DNA of 64,000 nucleotides from Bacillus sp. WMMC1349 (GTDB taxonomy: Bacteria > Bacillota > Bacilli > Bacillales > Bacillaceae), in contig NZ_JABJUQ010000007.1 in the NCBI RefSeq assembly GCF_013155385.1, positions 2,884,501 to 2,948,500 on the forward strand, written 5' to 3'. The notes beneath the pieces were generated by a model. That model did not search any database. It saw only the letters and a program-made list of their open reading frames with translations, and was not told the DNA's origin. A program made the translations under genes and the position numbers. Of the stretch, positions 44,727 to 54,045 are shown one piece after another (within the stretch, counting starts at the first letter, position 1; each line of letters starts with the position of its first letter).

Positions 44727-46604
44727 GTGACAAATTTGCGTGCTATTATCGGTTGGATTTTAATTATTATATTAATTCCTATATGTTTTTTAACTGTTAA
44801 GTCTTCACAACAAGAAGTAACGAAACTAAAACCTTTGGACCAAGTTTTAGATGAGAAGATTGACATAAAGGATATTGGCCTTGTACAAAATAGTTACATG
44901 TATGATGCCGATGGTGCTCTCATTTCTGAAATCGTCTCAGACCATCAAAACCGGGTGTTTGTTTCTTATCAGAATGTTCCTGAACATGTTAAGCAACTGT
45001 TTCTAACATCAGAAGACCGCCACTTTTTTCAACATAAAGGTTTTGACTTTATCGGGATTGCCCGTGCTGCCGTTTCCAATGCCAAAAAAGGCGGTATTAA
45101 TCAAGGAGCCAGTACGATTACACAGCAGCTTGCGCGCAACTTGTACTTAAGCCATGAACGTACGTTGAATCGCAAGCTAGCAGAGCTTCTCTACTCTTAT
45201 CAGCTAGAAAAAAAGCTGACAAAAGAAGAGATTTTCGAGAAATATTTAAATACGATTTACTTTAATAACGGGGTATATGGTATTGGCTCAGCTGCTTTAT
45301 TTTATTATAGTAAACCACTGAAGTCTCTTACCTTAGCGGAAATGGCTTTTATTTGTGCGATTCCTAATAACCCTACATTATATGATCCTTTAAAACATTT
45401 TGACTACACAAAAACCCGTCAGGAGCGGCTCCTGAAAGGGCTAAAAGATGCGAAAGTTATCTCTGAGAAAGAATATAAAAAAGCGATCAAAGAAAAAATT
45501 AAGCTTCACGTTCAAGAAAAGAAGGATGCATATCCCGACTACACAACTTATGTGAACGATGAGTTTACTGAACTGGTTTCCGCTTCAGAAGGCTTTGACA
45601 AACGCTTAAAAGAAGCAAAATCAAAGGAAGAAAAGAAAAAAATTGAAAAAGAGTTGTCTAACCGAATAAGCGCTCTTCTAACGAAAGGAGTCAAAATTCA
45701 TACAGCACTTGATACGACAATGCAAAACAGACTTAGCCAACAAGTCTCAGGCCAACTACCATATCAAGGAGTAGAAGGCGGAGCAGTCGTTATCAACCAT
45801 CAGACACATCAAATCGTCGCAATGTCAGGCGGGAAACATTATAAAAAATATGATTTTAATATAGCATACCAAGCTTATAGGCAGCCTGGCTCATCAATTA
45901 AACCGCTGCTTGATTACGGACCTTACCTTGAAGAAACAGGTGCAACTGCCAGCAGTATGATTGATGCAAGTAAATTTTGCAGCAAAAATTACTGTCCGAA
46001 CAACTACAATGAAAAAACATACGGAACTGTTTCAATTAAGACAGCCTTTAAGCACTCATATAACACACCTGCTGTCAGGATGTTGGACCAGATCGGAGTT
46101 GAAAAAGGATTCGGGTATTTAGAACCATTCGGATTCAAAAAAATTGTTCCGGAAGACCATCGGCTCCCTGCTGCTCTCGGCGGATTTACTGACGGTTTTT
46201 CACCATTAGAGATGGCAGATGCCTATACGACTTTTGCCAATGATGGAAGTTACATTTCCAATCATGCCATTACAAAAGTCACAAATCTTAAAGGTAAGAC
46301 TCTATTTGAATGGAAAAACAATCCAAAACAAATTTATAGCGTGCGAACGAACAATGAATTGCGTAAACTTTTAAAAGCAGTTGTTAAAGAAGGAACTGGA
46401 CGAAAAGCGAATTTCAAAAGTGCCTATATTGGAGGCAAAACAGGGACATCAAACGGATTTAGGGATCTGTGGTTTGTCGGATTAACTGAAAACTATACAA
46501 TGAGTGTATGGGTTGGAAAAGAATCAAGTGGAAATGTCGAATTTCTTCATAATGTTGGACCACAACTTTTAATTTGGAAAGGAACGATGCAAAACGGATA
46601 TTAA
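44727..46604 (+). CDS. pbpD: Penicillin-binding protein 4, class A (PbpD)
   Basis: 625 aa; the first codon is a TTG or GTG-type start at 44727. N-terminal membrane anchor (I-I-L-I-P-I-C-F), glycosyltransferase domain (S-E-D-R-H-F-F-Q-H-K-G and G-A-S-T-I-T-Q-Q-L-A-R-N around residues 90-140), transpeptidase domain with S-S-I-K near 390, S-Y-N near 450 and K-T-G-T near 575. Makes and cross-links glycan strands outside the membrane. Confidence 0.93.
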   Translation: MTNLRAIIGWILIIILIPICFLTVKSSQQEVTKLKPLDQVLDEKIDIKDIGLVQNSYMYDADGALISEIVSDHQNRVFVSYQNVPEHVKQLFLTSEDRHFFQHKGFDFIGIARAAVSNAKKGGINQGASTITQQLARNLYLSHERTLNRKLAELLYSYQLEKKLTKEEIFEKYLNTIYFNNGVYGIGSAALFYYSKPLKSLTLAEMAFICAIPNNPTLYDPLKHFDYTKTRQERLLKGLKDAKVISEKEYKKAIKEKIKLHVQEKKDAYPDYTTYVNDEFTELVSASEGFDKRLKEAKSKEEKKKIEKELSNRISALLTKGVKIHTALDTTMQNRLSQQVSGQLPYQGVEGGAVVINHQTHQIVAMSGGKHYKKYDFNIAYQAYRQPGSSIKPLLDYGPYLEETGATASSMIDASKFCSKNYCPNNYNEKTYGTVSIKTAFKHSYNTPAVRMLDQIGVEKGFGYLEPFGFKKIVPEDHRLPAALGGFTDGFSPLEMADAYTTFANDGSYISNHAITKVTNLKGKTLFEWKNNPKQIYSVRTNNELRKLLKAVVKEGTGRKANFKSAYIGGKTGTSNGFRDLWFVGLTENYTMSVWVGKESSGNVEFLHNVGPQLLIWKGTMQNGY

Positions 46605-47013
46605 GCATGACAAAGAGCCTGAACGTATCATCCTTTTTGATGGTGTCTGCAATTTGTGTGATAGGTCTGTCCAATTTGTTATTAAGCATGATCCCGAAGG
46701 TTTGTTTTCATTCGCTTCTTTGCAATCTGACATCGGACAAAAACTGCTAAAGAAATATCATTTGCCAGTGGAACACTTTGATAGTTTAATTCTGATTAAA
46801 GCTGGTCAAACTTACAGGAAGTCAACTGCAGTCTTGCATATTGTCAAGAGCCTCCCAGGACTTTGGCGGTACTTAAGTTTATTTCTTGTGATTCCAAGAC
46901 CGCTCAGAGATAGTGTATACAGCCTGATAGCAAAATACCGTCACAAATGGTTTGGGAAAAAAGACAAATGCTTAATTCCAGATCGTGATATTAAAAAAAG
47001 ATTCTTATCATAA
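46600..47013 (+). CDS. yuxK: DCC-family thiol-disulfide-like protein YuxK, apparent non-ATG start
   Basis: About 137 aa. The needed N-terminal motif I-L-F-D-G-V-C-N-L-C (DUF393 DxxCxxC) begins upstream of the first canonical in-frame start (TTG 46654, inside the motif). The only in-frame near-canonical codon after the preceding stop is ATT at 46600, which overlaps the pbpD stop (ATTAA) and gives I-K-H-D-K-E-P-E-R, aligning with the start of B. subtilis YuxK. Either an AUU start coupled to pbpD termination or a frame error near ATG 46606. Conserved W-F-G-K-K-x-x-C-L near the end. Confidence 0.8.
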   Translation: MKHDKEPERIILFDGVCNLCDRSVQFVIKHDPEGLFSFASLQSDIGQKLLKKYHLPVEHFDSLILIKAGQTYRKSTAVLHIVKSLPGLWRYLSLFLVIPRPLRDSVYSLIAKYRHKWFGKKDKCLIPDRDIKKRFLS

Positions 47014-47042
47014 AAAAATACTTTCACTAAACCTAGACATCA

Positions 47043-47074
47043 AACACCTCGAAAAAGGCTCATTTCGAGGTGTT
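47043..47074 (+). terminator. Terminator downstream of pbpD-yuxK
   Basis: AACACCTCGAAA / TTTCGAGGTGTT followed by T-run. Confidence 0.8.
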
Positions 47075-47146
47075 TTTTGCACGTTAAAAATGGCGTTTCT
47101 CCTGATCAAATCTGTCAAATTCGTGTAAAAAGCAGAATCAAAAGCG

Positions 47147-47215
47147 GGTGCCTGAAAGTAGTGTGAATGAATAAAGATTGGGGAATTTGCCCGCTGATTT
47201 TTGTTAGAAAAGGAC
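47147..47215 (+). repeat. Dispersed hairpin repeat, copy 4 (partial)
   Basis: GGGTGCCTGAAAGTAGTGTG, then GATTGGGGAATTTGCCCGC, matching the reverse complement of copy 3 and part of copy 2. The distal half is lost. The region 47015-47676 otherwise holds no intact gene; 47278-47350 on the minus strand has a short open end (L-F-E-K-Y-D-P-F-T-R-E-K-L-E-E) that I cannot assign. Confidence 0.6.
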
Positions 47216-47454
47216 TTTTTAGACAGCTCCTTGCTCTGCGGCTGAAAGGGTTTCCCTTCTGCACCACATTCACTCATTATAAAGAATTTTTTACTTCTTC
47301 CAATTTTTCTCTCGTAAAAGGGTCATATTTCTCGAACAATGTTAACTGATCAGCTATTTTTCTCTTCCTGCTGTATCGACGTAGAAACCCTCAACACCGG
47401 AATTTCAGATTCTCATATTGATATTTCAAGTTGGCATGTCGAGCAAATATCATA

Positions 47455-47625
47455 AGACTTGACCGATGAATTGAGATACACTTCATTTTGGCGGGATACT
47501 TTCTAACATATGGATGTGATCTAGACAAGCGTTTTCCGTTCACATAAATCTCTTATTTGTTGGGGCAAAAACTACGTGATACTTCTGAGGACATAATTCT
47601 TCTAAAGTGAGATGAAGTGAGGGTT
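47455..47625 (-). pseudogene. IS200-family TnpA remnant
   Basis: Minus-strand fragments read K-Y-H-V-V-F-A-P and then H-I-H-M-L-E-S-I-P-P-K, S-V-S-Q-F-I-G, the conserved H-x-H region and following helix of IS200/IS605 TnpA (Y1 transposase). Frames are broken and the catalytic Tyr region is absent, so it is inactive. Confidence 0.7.
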
Positions 47626-47676
47626 TTAATTCTCTCCGAACCCCCGGCATAGCCAAGGGTTTTCCAAGTCATTCAA

Positions 47677-47718
47677 AAAAACAGGCTACCACATCCCTTA
47701 GGTACGGTAGCCTGTTTT
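47677..47718 (-). terminator. Terminator downstream of yufK
   Basis: AAAACAGGCTACC / GGTAGCCTGTTTT hairpin at the yufK stop with T-run on the minus strand. Confidence 0.75.
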
Positions 47719-48276
47719 TTACACCTTTATATTTGTTTGAACACTGATATAAAGCTTCATAGCCAAATATATAGTTCCAATAATAAGGAGAAACCAAAAT
47801 AGCAGTTCAAACAAAATGAAGCCGATTAATGAAGGAAATGACATTGAACTCTGTAAAACGTAAACAACAAAAATAAAGTAAGCAAGTGTTGCCAACATGA
47901 ATAGACCAGCAATTCCCACCGGAAATTGAACAAATATAAAGGACAAAAGGCCTGCTCCCAAATAAATGCTTGAGCAAATCCTGATTCTTTTCAGATTCAC
48001 ACCCTCAGGATCTTTCGAAAAGAATAGCAAACAAAGTTCTGTTATTGTAGCAGCGATTAATTTCAGTGCTGAAAACACGATAAAGAAAACAATCGCAAAG
48101 GCAGCAAACAAAGCCAATCTAATACCGTTTGTTGAGAAATAATCGAGCATTCCTTCGTATATGCCAAAAGATGATAACAGCTTTATCGCATAGGGAATAG
48201 CAGACATCGCTAGTGATGAACTAAAAAGTAAAATTGCAATAAACGGAAAATAACCTGTCACATAAGTATTTTTCAT
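47719..48276 (-). CDS. yufK: DUF5366/YufK-type membrane protein
   Basis: 185 aa from ATG 48276 (M-K-N-T-Y-V-T-G-Y-F), with AAAGGATC upstream; the longer frame starts at 48303. Five to six membrane segments, no motif I recognise. Named from position after yuxK, as in B. subtilis. Function unknown. Confidence 0.7.
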   Translation of the reverse strand: MKNTYVTGYFPFIAILLFSSSLAMSAIPYAIKLLSSFGIYEGMLDYFSTNGIRLALFAAFAIVFFIVFSALKLIAATITELCLLFFSKDPEGVNLKRIRICSSIYLGAGLLSFIFVQFPVGIAGLFMLATLAYFIFVVYVLQSSMSFPSLIGFILFELLFWFLLIIGTIYLAMKLYISVQTNIKV

Positions 48277-48547
48277 AATAAGATCCTTTCTGATATGTTC
48301 CATTATTTATTATGTACGACTTTGGTACCTGTTGACAAGAATATTTTCCATCTGAAAACATGATTTATTTTTTCAACATACAATATCTCACAGTTTATTT
48401 ATTTTCTTTAAAACTAGTAATTAGACTCGTTTCTTATGATATGATGGATGAATCAGGAATTGCATAGGAATATTCTTGCAGATGCGAGTAAAATCGTATA
48501 GAATTTTATTGCTAAAATTCTTTTCTATTATGGGTTTTATTTAAAGG

Positions 48548-49090
48548 ATGCGAAATGAATTGAAAAAAACAATACCGTCATTAATCACAATTGGAAATTT
48601 AACTTCTGGCTTAGCCTCTATTCTTTTGGCATGTAAAGGATTCTTATCATTGGCCATCATCCTTGTACTGATTGGTGCGATTTTCGACAGTCTTGATGGC
48701 ATGTTTGCACGAAAGCTAAACGTTGTAAGCGCGTTCGGAAAAGAACTAGATTCATTAGCTGATATTGTCACTTTCGGGGTCGCTCCAACCATTATTACAT
48801 ATTCAACAATTTTTCAGGACGCTCCGCTATTAGGTATTCCTTCCACTATGTTGTTCCCAATTTGCGGTGCTCTACGGCTTGCCCGTTTTAACATTCAATC
48901 GGAACAGGAATACTTTACGGGACTTCCGATAACTGCTGCAGGCGTCATTTTAGTCATCTTGAATTTTTTAAGTGATGTGATCAGCAAAAAGATGTTCATT
49001 CTTATTACTGTATTCTTATCCTATCTCATGATCAGCAAACTGAAAGTGATCAGTCTAAAAGGCAAAAAAATATTGAAGAAAGTGAGCTAG
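48548..49090 (+). CDS. pssA: CDP-diacylglycerol-serine O-phosphatidyltransferase
   Basis: 180 aa from ATG 48548, or 176 from TTG 48560. The CDP-alcohol phosphotransferase motif DG-x2-AR-x8-G-x3-D-x3-D is complete (D-G-M-F-A-R ... G-K-E-L-D-S-L-A-D, about residues 51-73). Integral membrane enzyme making phosphatidylserine from CDP-DAG and serine, the first step to phosphatidylethanolamine. Followed by dedA and psd in one operon. Confidence 0.92.
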   Translation: MRNELKKTIPSLITIGNLTSGLASILLACKGFLSLAIILVLIGAIFDSLDGMFARKLNVVSAFGKELDSLADIVTFGVAPTIITYSTIFQDAPLLGIPSTMLFPICGALRLARFNIQSEQEYFTGLPITAAGVILVILNFLSDVISKKMFILITVFLSYLMISKLKVISLKGKKILKKVS

Positions 49091-49095
49091 GTTTT

Positions 49096-49578
49096 ATGGA
49101 TTTTGCAAAAGAATTAATTTCTCTATATGGGTACTTCGCGATTTTCGGACTTCTTGTACTGGGCATTATAGGCCTTCCTATCCCCGATGAAGTCATGATG
49201 ACATTTGTCGGGTATATGTCCTCTATCCATATTCTAAACTACCAGTTATCAATACTGATCAGTTTTCTTGGTGCCTTTTCTGGAATGCTGGTCAGCTATT
49301 TTCTTGGACATAAGATTGGCAAACCACTCTTAGATAAATACGGGAAATGGATTGGACTGACAGCGAAAAGACTTGAAACCGTTCATCGCTGGTTTAACAA
49401 ATACGGTCCATGGACAATTGTTTTTGGTTATTTTATTCCCGGTGTCCGTCATGTGACATGCTATCTTTCTGGAATGAACGAAATGAAGATGAAAAAGTTT
49501 CTAATATTTGCTGGTGCGGGTGCATTCATTTGGTGTCTCGTTTTTATCACGATTGGCTATACAATCGGTGTCATCTAA
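49096..49578 (+). CDS. DedA-family membrane protein (YbfM-like)
   Basis: 160 aa, four membrane segments; G-L-P-I-P-D-E near residue 31, F-L-G-A-F-S-G near 57, and R-x(7)-G-P-W-T-I-V-F-G-Y-F-I-P-G-V-R-H near 105-120, which are DedA/VTT signatures. B. subtilis has ybfM between pssA and psd. Family members are lipid scramblases/flippases for undecaprenyl phosphate or PE; here a link with phosphatidylethanolamine is likely. Confidence 0.88.
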   Translation: MDFAKELISLYGYFAIFGLLVLGIIGLPIPDEVMMTFVGYMSSIHILNYQLSILISFLGAFSGMLVSYFLGHKIGKPLLDKYGKWIGLTAKRLETVHRWFNKYGPWTIVFGYFIPGVRHVTCYLSGMNEMKMKKFLIFAGAGAFIWCLVFITIGYTIGVI

Positions 49579-49596
49579 CAGAAGGAGTGAACAGCC

Positions 49597-50388
49597 TTGA
49601 AAAAGCAACTTTATCGATTTTTAATCGAACTCACAAATAGAAGAATCATTTCTTTAGCGTTAAAAAAGTTTGCTCAATCAAAGTTAAGCAAACCCCTTAT
49701 CCGCTCCTATATTAAAACCTTTCATATCAATACAGAAGAAATGCTTGAGGACGTTCACTCGTTTAATAGTTTGCATGAGCTATTCATCAGAAAATTAAAG
49801 AATGAAGCACGCCCTTTATCTTCTCGTTTAGACAGCTTGATAAGCCCTGTTGACGGAATGATTGAGGAAATCGGGAAAATCTCTGCTGAAAAACAGTTTA
49901 TCGTTAAAAATAAACCATACTCCTTAAAGGAAATGATTGGAAATGACGAACTTGTTAACCGTTATATTGACGGAACATATATTATTATTTATTTAAGCCC
50001 AAAAGACTATCATAGAATTCATAGCCCAGCCAATGGCAAGCTTGAAAAACAATACATACTTGGAAGCACTTCATATCCGGTGAATAAAGTGGGCTTAACC
50101 TATGGAAAATCACCACTAACAAAAAACTATCGGATGATTTCTGAATTGAAGCATCAATATGGTTCAGCACTGTTGGTTAAAGTCGGAGCCATGTACATTA
50201 ATTCAATTGTTACTTTAACGGATCAAACCGAATGGCGGCAAGGTGAAGAAATTGCTTATTTTTCATTTGGTTCAACTGTTATATTGCTGTTTGAAAAAGA
50301 TACGTTCGTTGTAAATGAGCGTATCTATCCTTCATTGAAAGTCAAAATGGGAGAAGTTTTAGGGTGTTTGATCAAAGGAAAACAATAA
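49597..50388 (+). CDS. psd: Phosphatidylserine decarboxylase
   Basis: 263 aa, the usual Bacillus length. S-P-V-D-G near residue 87, H-R-I-H-S-P near 146 and the self-cleavage motif F-G-S-T near 228; autocatalytic cleavage before Ser leaves a pyruvoyl cofactor. Converts phosphatidylserine to phosphatidylethanolamine. ATG/TTG start behind AGAAGGAGTG. Third gene of the pssA operon. Confidence 0.93.
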   Translation: MKKQLYRFLIELTNRRIISLALKKFAQSKLSKPLIRSYIKTFHINTEEMLEDVHSFNSLHELFIRKLKNEARPLSSRLDSLISPVDGMIEEIGKISAEKQFIVKNKPYSLKEMIGNDELVNRYIDGTYIIIYLSPKDYHRIHSPANGKLEKQYILGSTSYPVNKVGLTYGKSPLTKNYRMISELKHQYGSALLVKVGAMYINSIVTLTDQTEWRQGEEIAYFSFGSTVILLFEKDTFVVNERIYPSLKVKMGEVLGCLIKGKQ

Positions 50389-50392
50389 TTAG

Positions 50393-50428
50393 AAAAAGGA
50401 ATCTGTTTTTGTAGACGGATTCCTTTTT
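50393..50428. terminator. Bidirectional terminator
   Basis: AAAAAGGAATC / GATTCCTTTTT stem after psd, convergent with the small minus-strand gene. Confidence 0.75.
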
Positions 50429-50433
50429 GATTT

Positions 50434-50646
50434 TTAGCGTTGCTCAACTTTAATATATTCTCTTGGTTTAAAGGATTCACGTTTGTTTCTGCGGTTTTTT
50501 AGCTGAACATAACCCGCTGGGTATTGACGCACCTCACTATTTCCAGTCTGAGATATGTTTTCGCGATTCATTTCCCTATTCATCATGAATGCTCCAGTGA
50601 AAAGTGAACAAAATAAACTTAGGCTGACAAAAGCTTTTTTTCTCAT
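50434..50646 (-). CDS. Small exported or membrane-anchored protein
   Basis: 70 aa. Signal-like N-terminus M-R-K-K-A-F-V-S-L-S-L-F-C-S-L-F-T-G-A, then a basic hydrophilic region. No family recognised. Ribosome site GAGGTGAT precedes ATG 50646. Confidence 0.5.
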   Translation of the reverse strand: MRKKAFVSLSLFCSLFTGAFMMNREMNRENISQTGNSEVRQYPAGYVQLKNRRNKRESFKPREYIKVEQR

Positions 50647-50870
50647 CTTTTATCACCTCAGGCTTAGCTTGCTCTAAAAAACTTTCCATTATACAAATGC
50701 TTTATTTTTTGTTAAAATTATTTTCAAGTTCAAACGACCACATAAACATAGTTTTATGCTAGAACATGCAGCTGATTAAAATTTGAGTTATAATTTGTCT
50801 AGGTCGCCAGTTCTAAAAAAAGTACATAAACGTTTTTCATTTGATACAAGATACTTAAAGGAGGTTTATA

Positions 50871-53276
50871 ATGACGGCTCTACATATTGCTATTTTATCG
50901 CCGCTTGCGTTCGCCTTTTTAATACCGCTACTGGCGAAATATGTCCGAAGGATCCATACTGGATGGTTCGTCCTGATTCTCCCTGCTTTATTATTTATTT
51001 ATTTTTTGCGTATGATCGGGATGAGTGCAAACGGCAAAACATTAATAGCCGAACTGGCTTGGATTCCATCCTTTGGTATTAATTTTACAGCCTATGTTGA
51101 TGGATTAGGATTACTTTTTGCCCTACTGATTACCGGAATAGGGTCTTTAGTCGTTCTCTACAGCATTTATTATCTGTCTAAAGAAAGAGAACAGCTCGGA
51201 TCGTTTTATGTTTATTTACTAATGTTTATGGGAGCAATGCTTGGTGTTGTTCTTGTTGATAACGTTATTGTACTTTATGTATTTTGGGAATTGACCAGTA
51301 TCTCTTCTTTTCTATTGATCGGCTATTGGTATAAGCGGGAAAAATCACGTTATGGCGCGACTAAATCTATGCTGATCACAATTTTCGGCGGCCTTGCATT
51401 GCTTGGGGGATTCATTCTTCTTTATATCATGACAGGATCGTTCAGCATTAGGTCCATGGTTAGCCAGACGGACATCATTTTATCGCATGACTTATTCATA
51501 CCGGCTCTTGTGCTTATTTTAATTGGAGCGTTTACAAAATCAGCACAATTCCCATTCTATATTTGGCTTCCAGATGCAATGGAGGCGCCAACACCAGTCA
51601 GTGCTTATTTGCATTCAGCGACAATGGTTAAAGCTGGAATATATCTAGTTGCAAGATTTACGCCTATCTTTGCTTTTTCTGAAGTATGGTTTTGGGTCGT
51701 TTCGATTACAGGGCTTATCACCCTTTTTTGGGGATCATTCAATGCTGTCAAACAAACCGATTTGAAATCGATACTAGCATTTTCGACAGTTAGTCAGCTT
51801 GGGATGATCATGTCAATGCTTGGCATTGGTTCGGCAGCTTTACATTACAATCATTTTGAATATTATCTAGTTTCAATTATTGCTGCTATTTTTCACTTAA
51901 TTAACCATGCAACATTTAAAGGCAGTCTGTTTATGGCAGTCGGGATTATCGATCATGAAACTGGAACGAGAGATATTCGTAAACTTGGCGGTCTGATGAC
52001 GATCATGCCGATTACCTTTACGATTACACTAATCGGTGCTTTTTCAATGGCCGGCTTGCCGCCGTTTAATGGCTTTCTTAGTAAAGAGATGTTTTTTACA
52101 AGCGTACTCAGAATTTCAGAATTCAATTTGTTTCATGTGAGCACATGGGGACCTCTATTCCCGATATTGGGTTGGACTGGAAGTGTGTTTACGTTTATTT
52201 ATAGTATGGTGTTATTATTTAAAACATTTACAGGGAAATATCAGCCGGAAAAACTGGAAAAACCAGCACATGAAGCACCACTTGGCATGCTGATTTCACC
52301 GGTTATCCTCGGCTCGCTCGTCGTGATTTTTTTCTTTTTCCCGAATATTTTGTCATATCGGATTATTGCGCCTGCGGCCGAATCGATCATGCCTCATTTG
52401 TTAGCGGGAAATGAAACATTCAAAGTCAAACTTGAAGGGTGGCACGGATTTTCTTCGCCAGAGCTACATATGACAATCGGTGTTGTTGTACTCGGAATCC
52501 TTGCCTACCTAACACTAACCAAATGGAAAAAGATCTATCGTTTATTCCCTGAAAAATTGACACTCAATACATTATATGATCGCACTTTGTACGGTCTTGA
52601 AAAAAGCTCTAATAAAGTGACACGAACATATATGACTGGTTTTCTTCGCGATTATTTAGTCTATGTTTTTCTGTTTTTTATTATGATGATTGGTGGTTCA
52701 CTCGTGTTAACGGGCGGGTTTTCATTTGATATGAAAGGGAATGCAGAAATCGGTGCTTATGAGCTCGTCCTATCTGCAGTGATCATTGCTGCTACACTGA
52801 CAACGATTGTGGCAAAATCAAGGTTGACAGCGATTATTGGACTGGGTGTGATCGGCTATACGATTGCATTATTTTTCGTCATTTTCAGAGCCCCTGATCT
52901 GGCACTGACTCAGCTCATTATCGAAACAATTTCTGTGTCACTATTTTTACTATGCTTTTATCATTTACCAAAACTTTCATTTAAACCAAGAACGGTCAAG
53001 TTCAAGGTCACTAATGTGGTCGTTTCCATTGGGGTTGGAGCAGTTGTGACACTTGTAGCATTAGCTGCAAACAGCCAACATACTTTAAATAGTATTTCAT
53101 CTTATTTCATTGAAAACAGCTATAAACTTGGCGGCGGTCATAATATCGTCAATGTCATCTTAGTTGATTTCAGAGGATTTGATACATTATTTGAAATTAC
53201 TGTGCTTGTGATTGCCGCGCTTGGAATATACGGAATGATCAGACTGAGATTAGAGAAGAGGGGAGAAGAGCAATGA
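50871..53276 (+). CDS. mrpA: Na+/H+ antiporter subunit MrpA
   Basis: 801 aa. Proton-conducting antiporter module like complex I NuoL (residues about 1-500; F-W-E-L-T-S-I-S-S-F-L-L-I-G with key Glu near 142, K-S-A-Q-F-P-F-Y-I-W-L-P near 225-235) joined to a C-terminal MrpA extension including MrpB-like helices (about 600-800). With MrpB-G it exchanges cytoplasmic Na+ for H+ and supports alkaline pH and salt tolerance. AAAGGAGG ribosome site. First gene of a seven-gene operon with tiny gaps. Confidence 0.95.
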   Translation: MTALHIAILSPLAFAFLIPLLAKYVRRIHTGWFVLILPALLFIYFLRMIGMSANGKTLIAELAWIPSFGINFTAYVDGLGLLFALLITGIGSLVVLYSIYYLSKEREQLGSFYVYLLMFMGAMLGVVLVDNVIVLYVFWELTSISSFLLIGYWYKREKSRYGATKSMLITIFGGLALLGGFILLYIMTGSFSIRSMVSQTDIILSHDLFIPALVLILIGAFTKSAQFPFYIWLPDAMEAPTPVSAYLHSATMVKAGIYLVARFTPIFAFSEVWFWVVSITGLITLFWGSFNAVKQTDLKSILAFSTVSQLGMIMSMLGIGSAALHYNHFEYYLVSIIAAIFHLINHATFKGSLFMAVGIIDHETGTRDIRKLGGLMTIMPITFTITLIGAFSMAGLPPFNGFLSKEMFFTSVLRISEFNLFHVSTWGPLFPILGWTGSVFTFIYSMVLLFKTFTGKYQPEKLEKPAHEAPLGMLISPVILGSLVVIFFFFPNILSYRIIAPAAESIMPHLLAGNETFKVKLEGWHGFSSPELHMTIGVVVLGILAYLTLTKWKKIYRLFPEKLTLNTLYDRTLYGLEKSSNKVTRTYMTGFLRDYLVYVFLFFIMMIGGSLVLTGGFSFDMKGNAEIGAYELVLSAVIIAATLTTIVAKSRLTAIIGLGVIGYTIALFFVIFRAPDLALTQLIIETISVSLFLLCFYHLPKLSFKPRTVKFKVTNVVVSIGVGAVVTLVALAANSQHTLNSISSYFIENSYKLGGGHNIVNVILVDFRGFDTLFEITVLVIAALGIYGMIRLRLEKRGEEQ

Positions 53277-53704
53277 AAAAACATCAGACAAACGACGTGA
53301 TCTTGCAAACCGTCACAAAGATCGCTTGCTTTATTATTTTGCTCTTTTCTTTCCATATTTTTTTGGCAGGTCATAATAATCCAGGCGGTGGTTTTATCGG
53401 AGGATTGATGACTGCATCATCATTCGTCCTCTTGCTGCTTGCTTATGACTTGAAAACAGTTCAGAATATTCTGCCGGTCAATTTTATTTATGTCGCAGGA
53501 ACGGGACTTCTTATTTCGATTTGTACGTCGGCCGGCTCATTTTTGTTCGGAGCTCAGTTTCTTACCCATACGTTTGGTTATTTTGATCTTCCTTTGCTTG
53601 GGAAAACAGAGCTTGCCACAGCCGTATTATTTGATATCGGTGTTTATCTAGTAGTGGTCGGTGTGACCATGACCATTATTCAAACGATTGGAGAGAGAGA
53701 ATAA
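53273..53704 (+). CDS. mrpB: Na+/H+ antiporter subunit MrpB
   Basis: 143 aa, about four membrane segments; overlaps mrpA (ATGA). G-H-N-N-P-G-G-G-F-I-G-G-L is the MrpB signature. Part of the Mrp complex. Confidence 0.93.
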   Translation: MKKHQTNDVILQTVTKIACFIILLFSFHIFLAGHNNPGGGFIGGLMTASSFVLLLLAYDLKTVQNILPVNFIYVAGTGLLISICTSAGSFLFGAQFLTHTFGYFDLPLLGKTELATAVLFDIGVYLVVVGVTMTIIQTIGERE

Positions 53705-54045
53705 TGGAAGTTTTAATGGCTTTTATTGTTGGTTTTTTATTCATGGCAGCCACTTACTTAATGCTGTCAAAAAGTCTTTTGCGCGTGATCATCGGAACAG
53801 CTGTTCTCAGTCATGGTGTCCACCTCCTGTTATTAACAATGGGTGGCTTAAAAAAAGGAGCCCCTCCCATTTTAAATGAGGAAGCGGCATCTTATGTTGA
53901 TCCACTTCCACAGGCTCTGATTTTAACAGCGATCGTCATTGCCTTTGGTGTCACCTCTTTTTTACTGGTCATGGCTTTCCGTGCCTATCAAGAGCTGAAA
54001 GTGGATGATATGGATCAAATGAGGGGAAATGATCAACATGAATAA
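53704..54045 (+). CDS. mrpC: Na+/H+ antiporter subunit MrpC
   Basis: 113 aa, NuoK-like with three membrane segments; G-T-A-V-L-S-H-G-V-H-L-L and D-P-L-P-Q-A-L-I-L-T-A-I-V-I are typical. Starts on the last base of mrpB (TAATG). Confidence 0.93.
   Translation: MEVLMAFIVGFLFMAATYLMLSKSLLRVIIGTAVLSHGVHLLLLTMGGLKKGAPPILNEEAASYVDPLPQALILTAIVIAFGVTSFLLVMAFRAYQELKVDDMDQMRGNDQHE

Noticed and set aside
47155..47349. 60-89 codon frames in the yuxK-yufK gap
   Set aside because: They run through a dispersed repeat and decayed DNA without ribosome sites.
50783..51082. 99-codon plus-strand frame at the start of mrpA
   Set aside because: Out-of-frame with mrpA, no ribosome site, and ends inside it.
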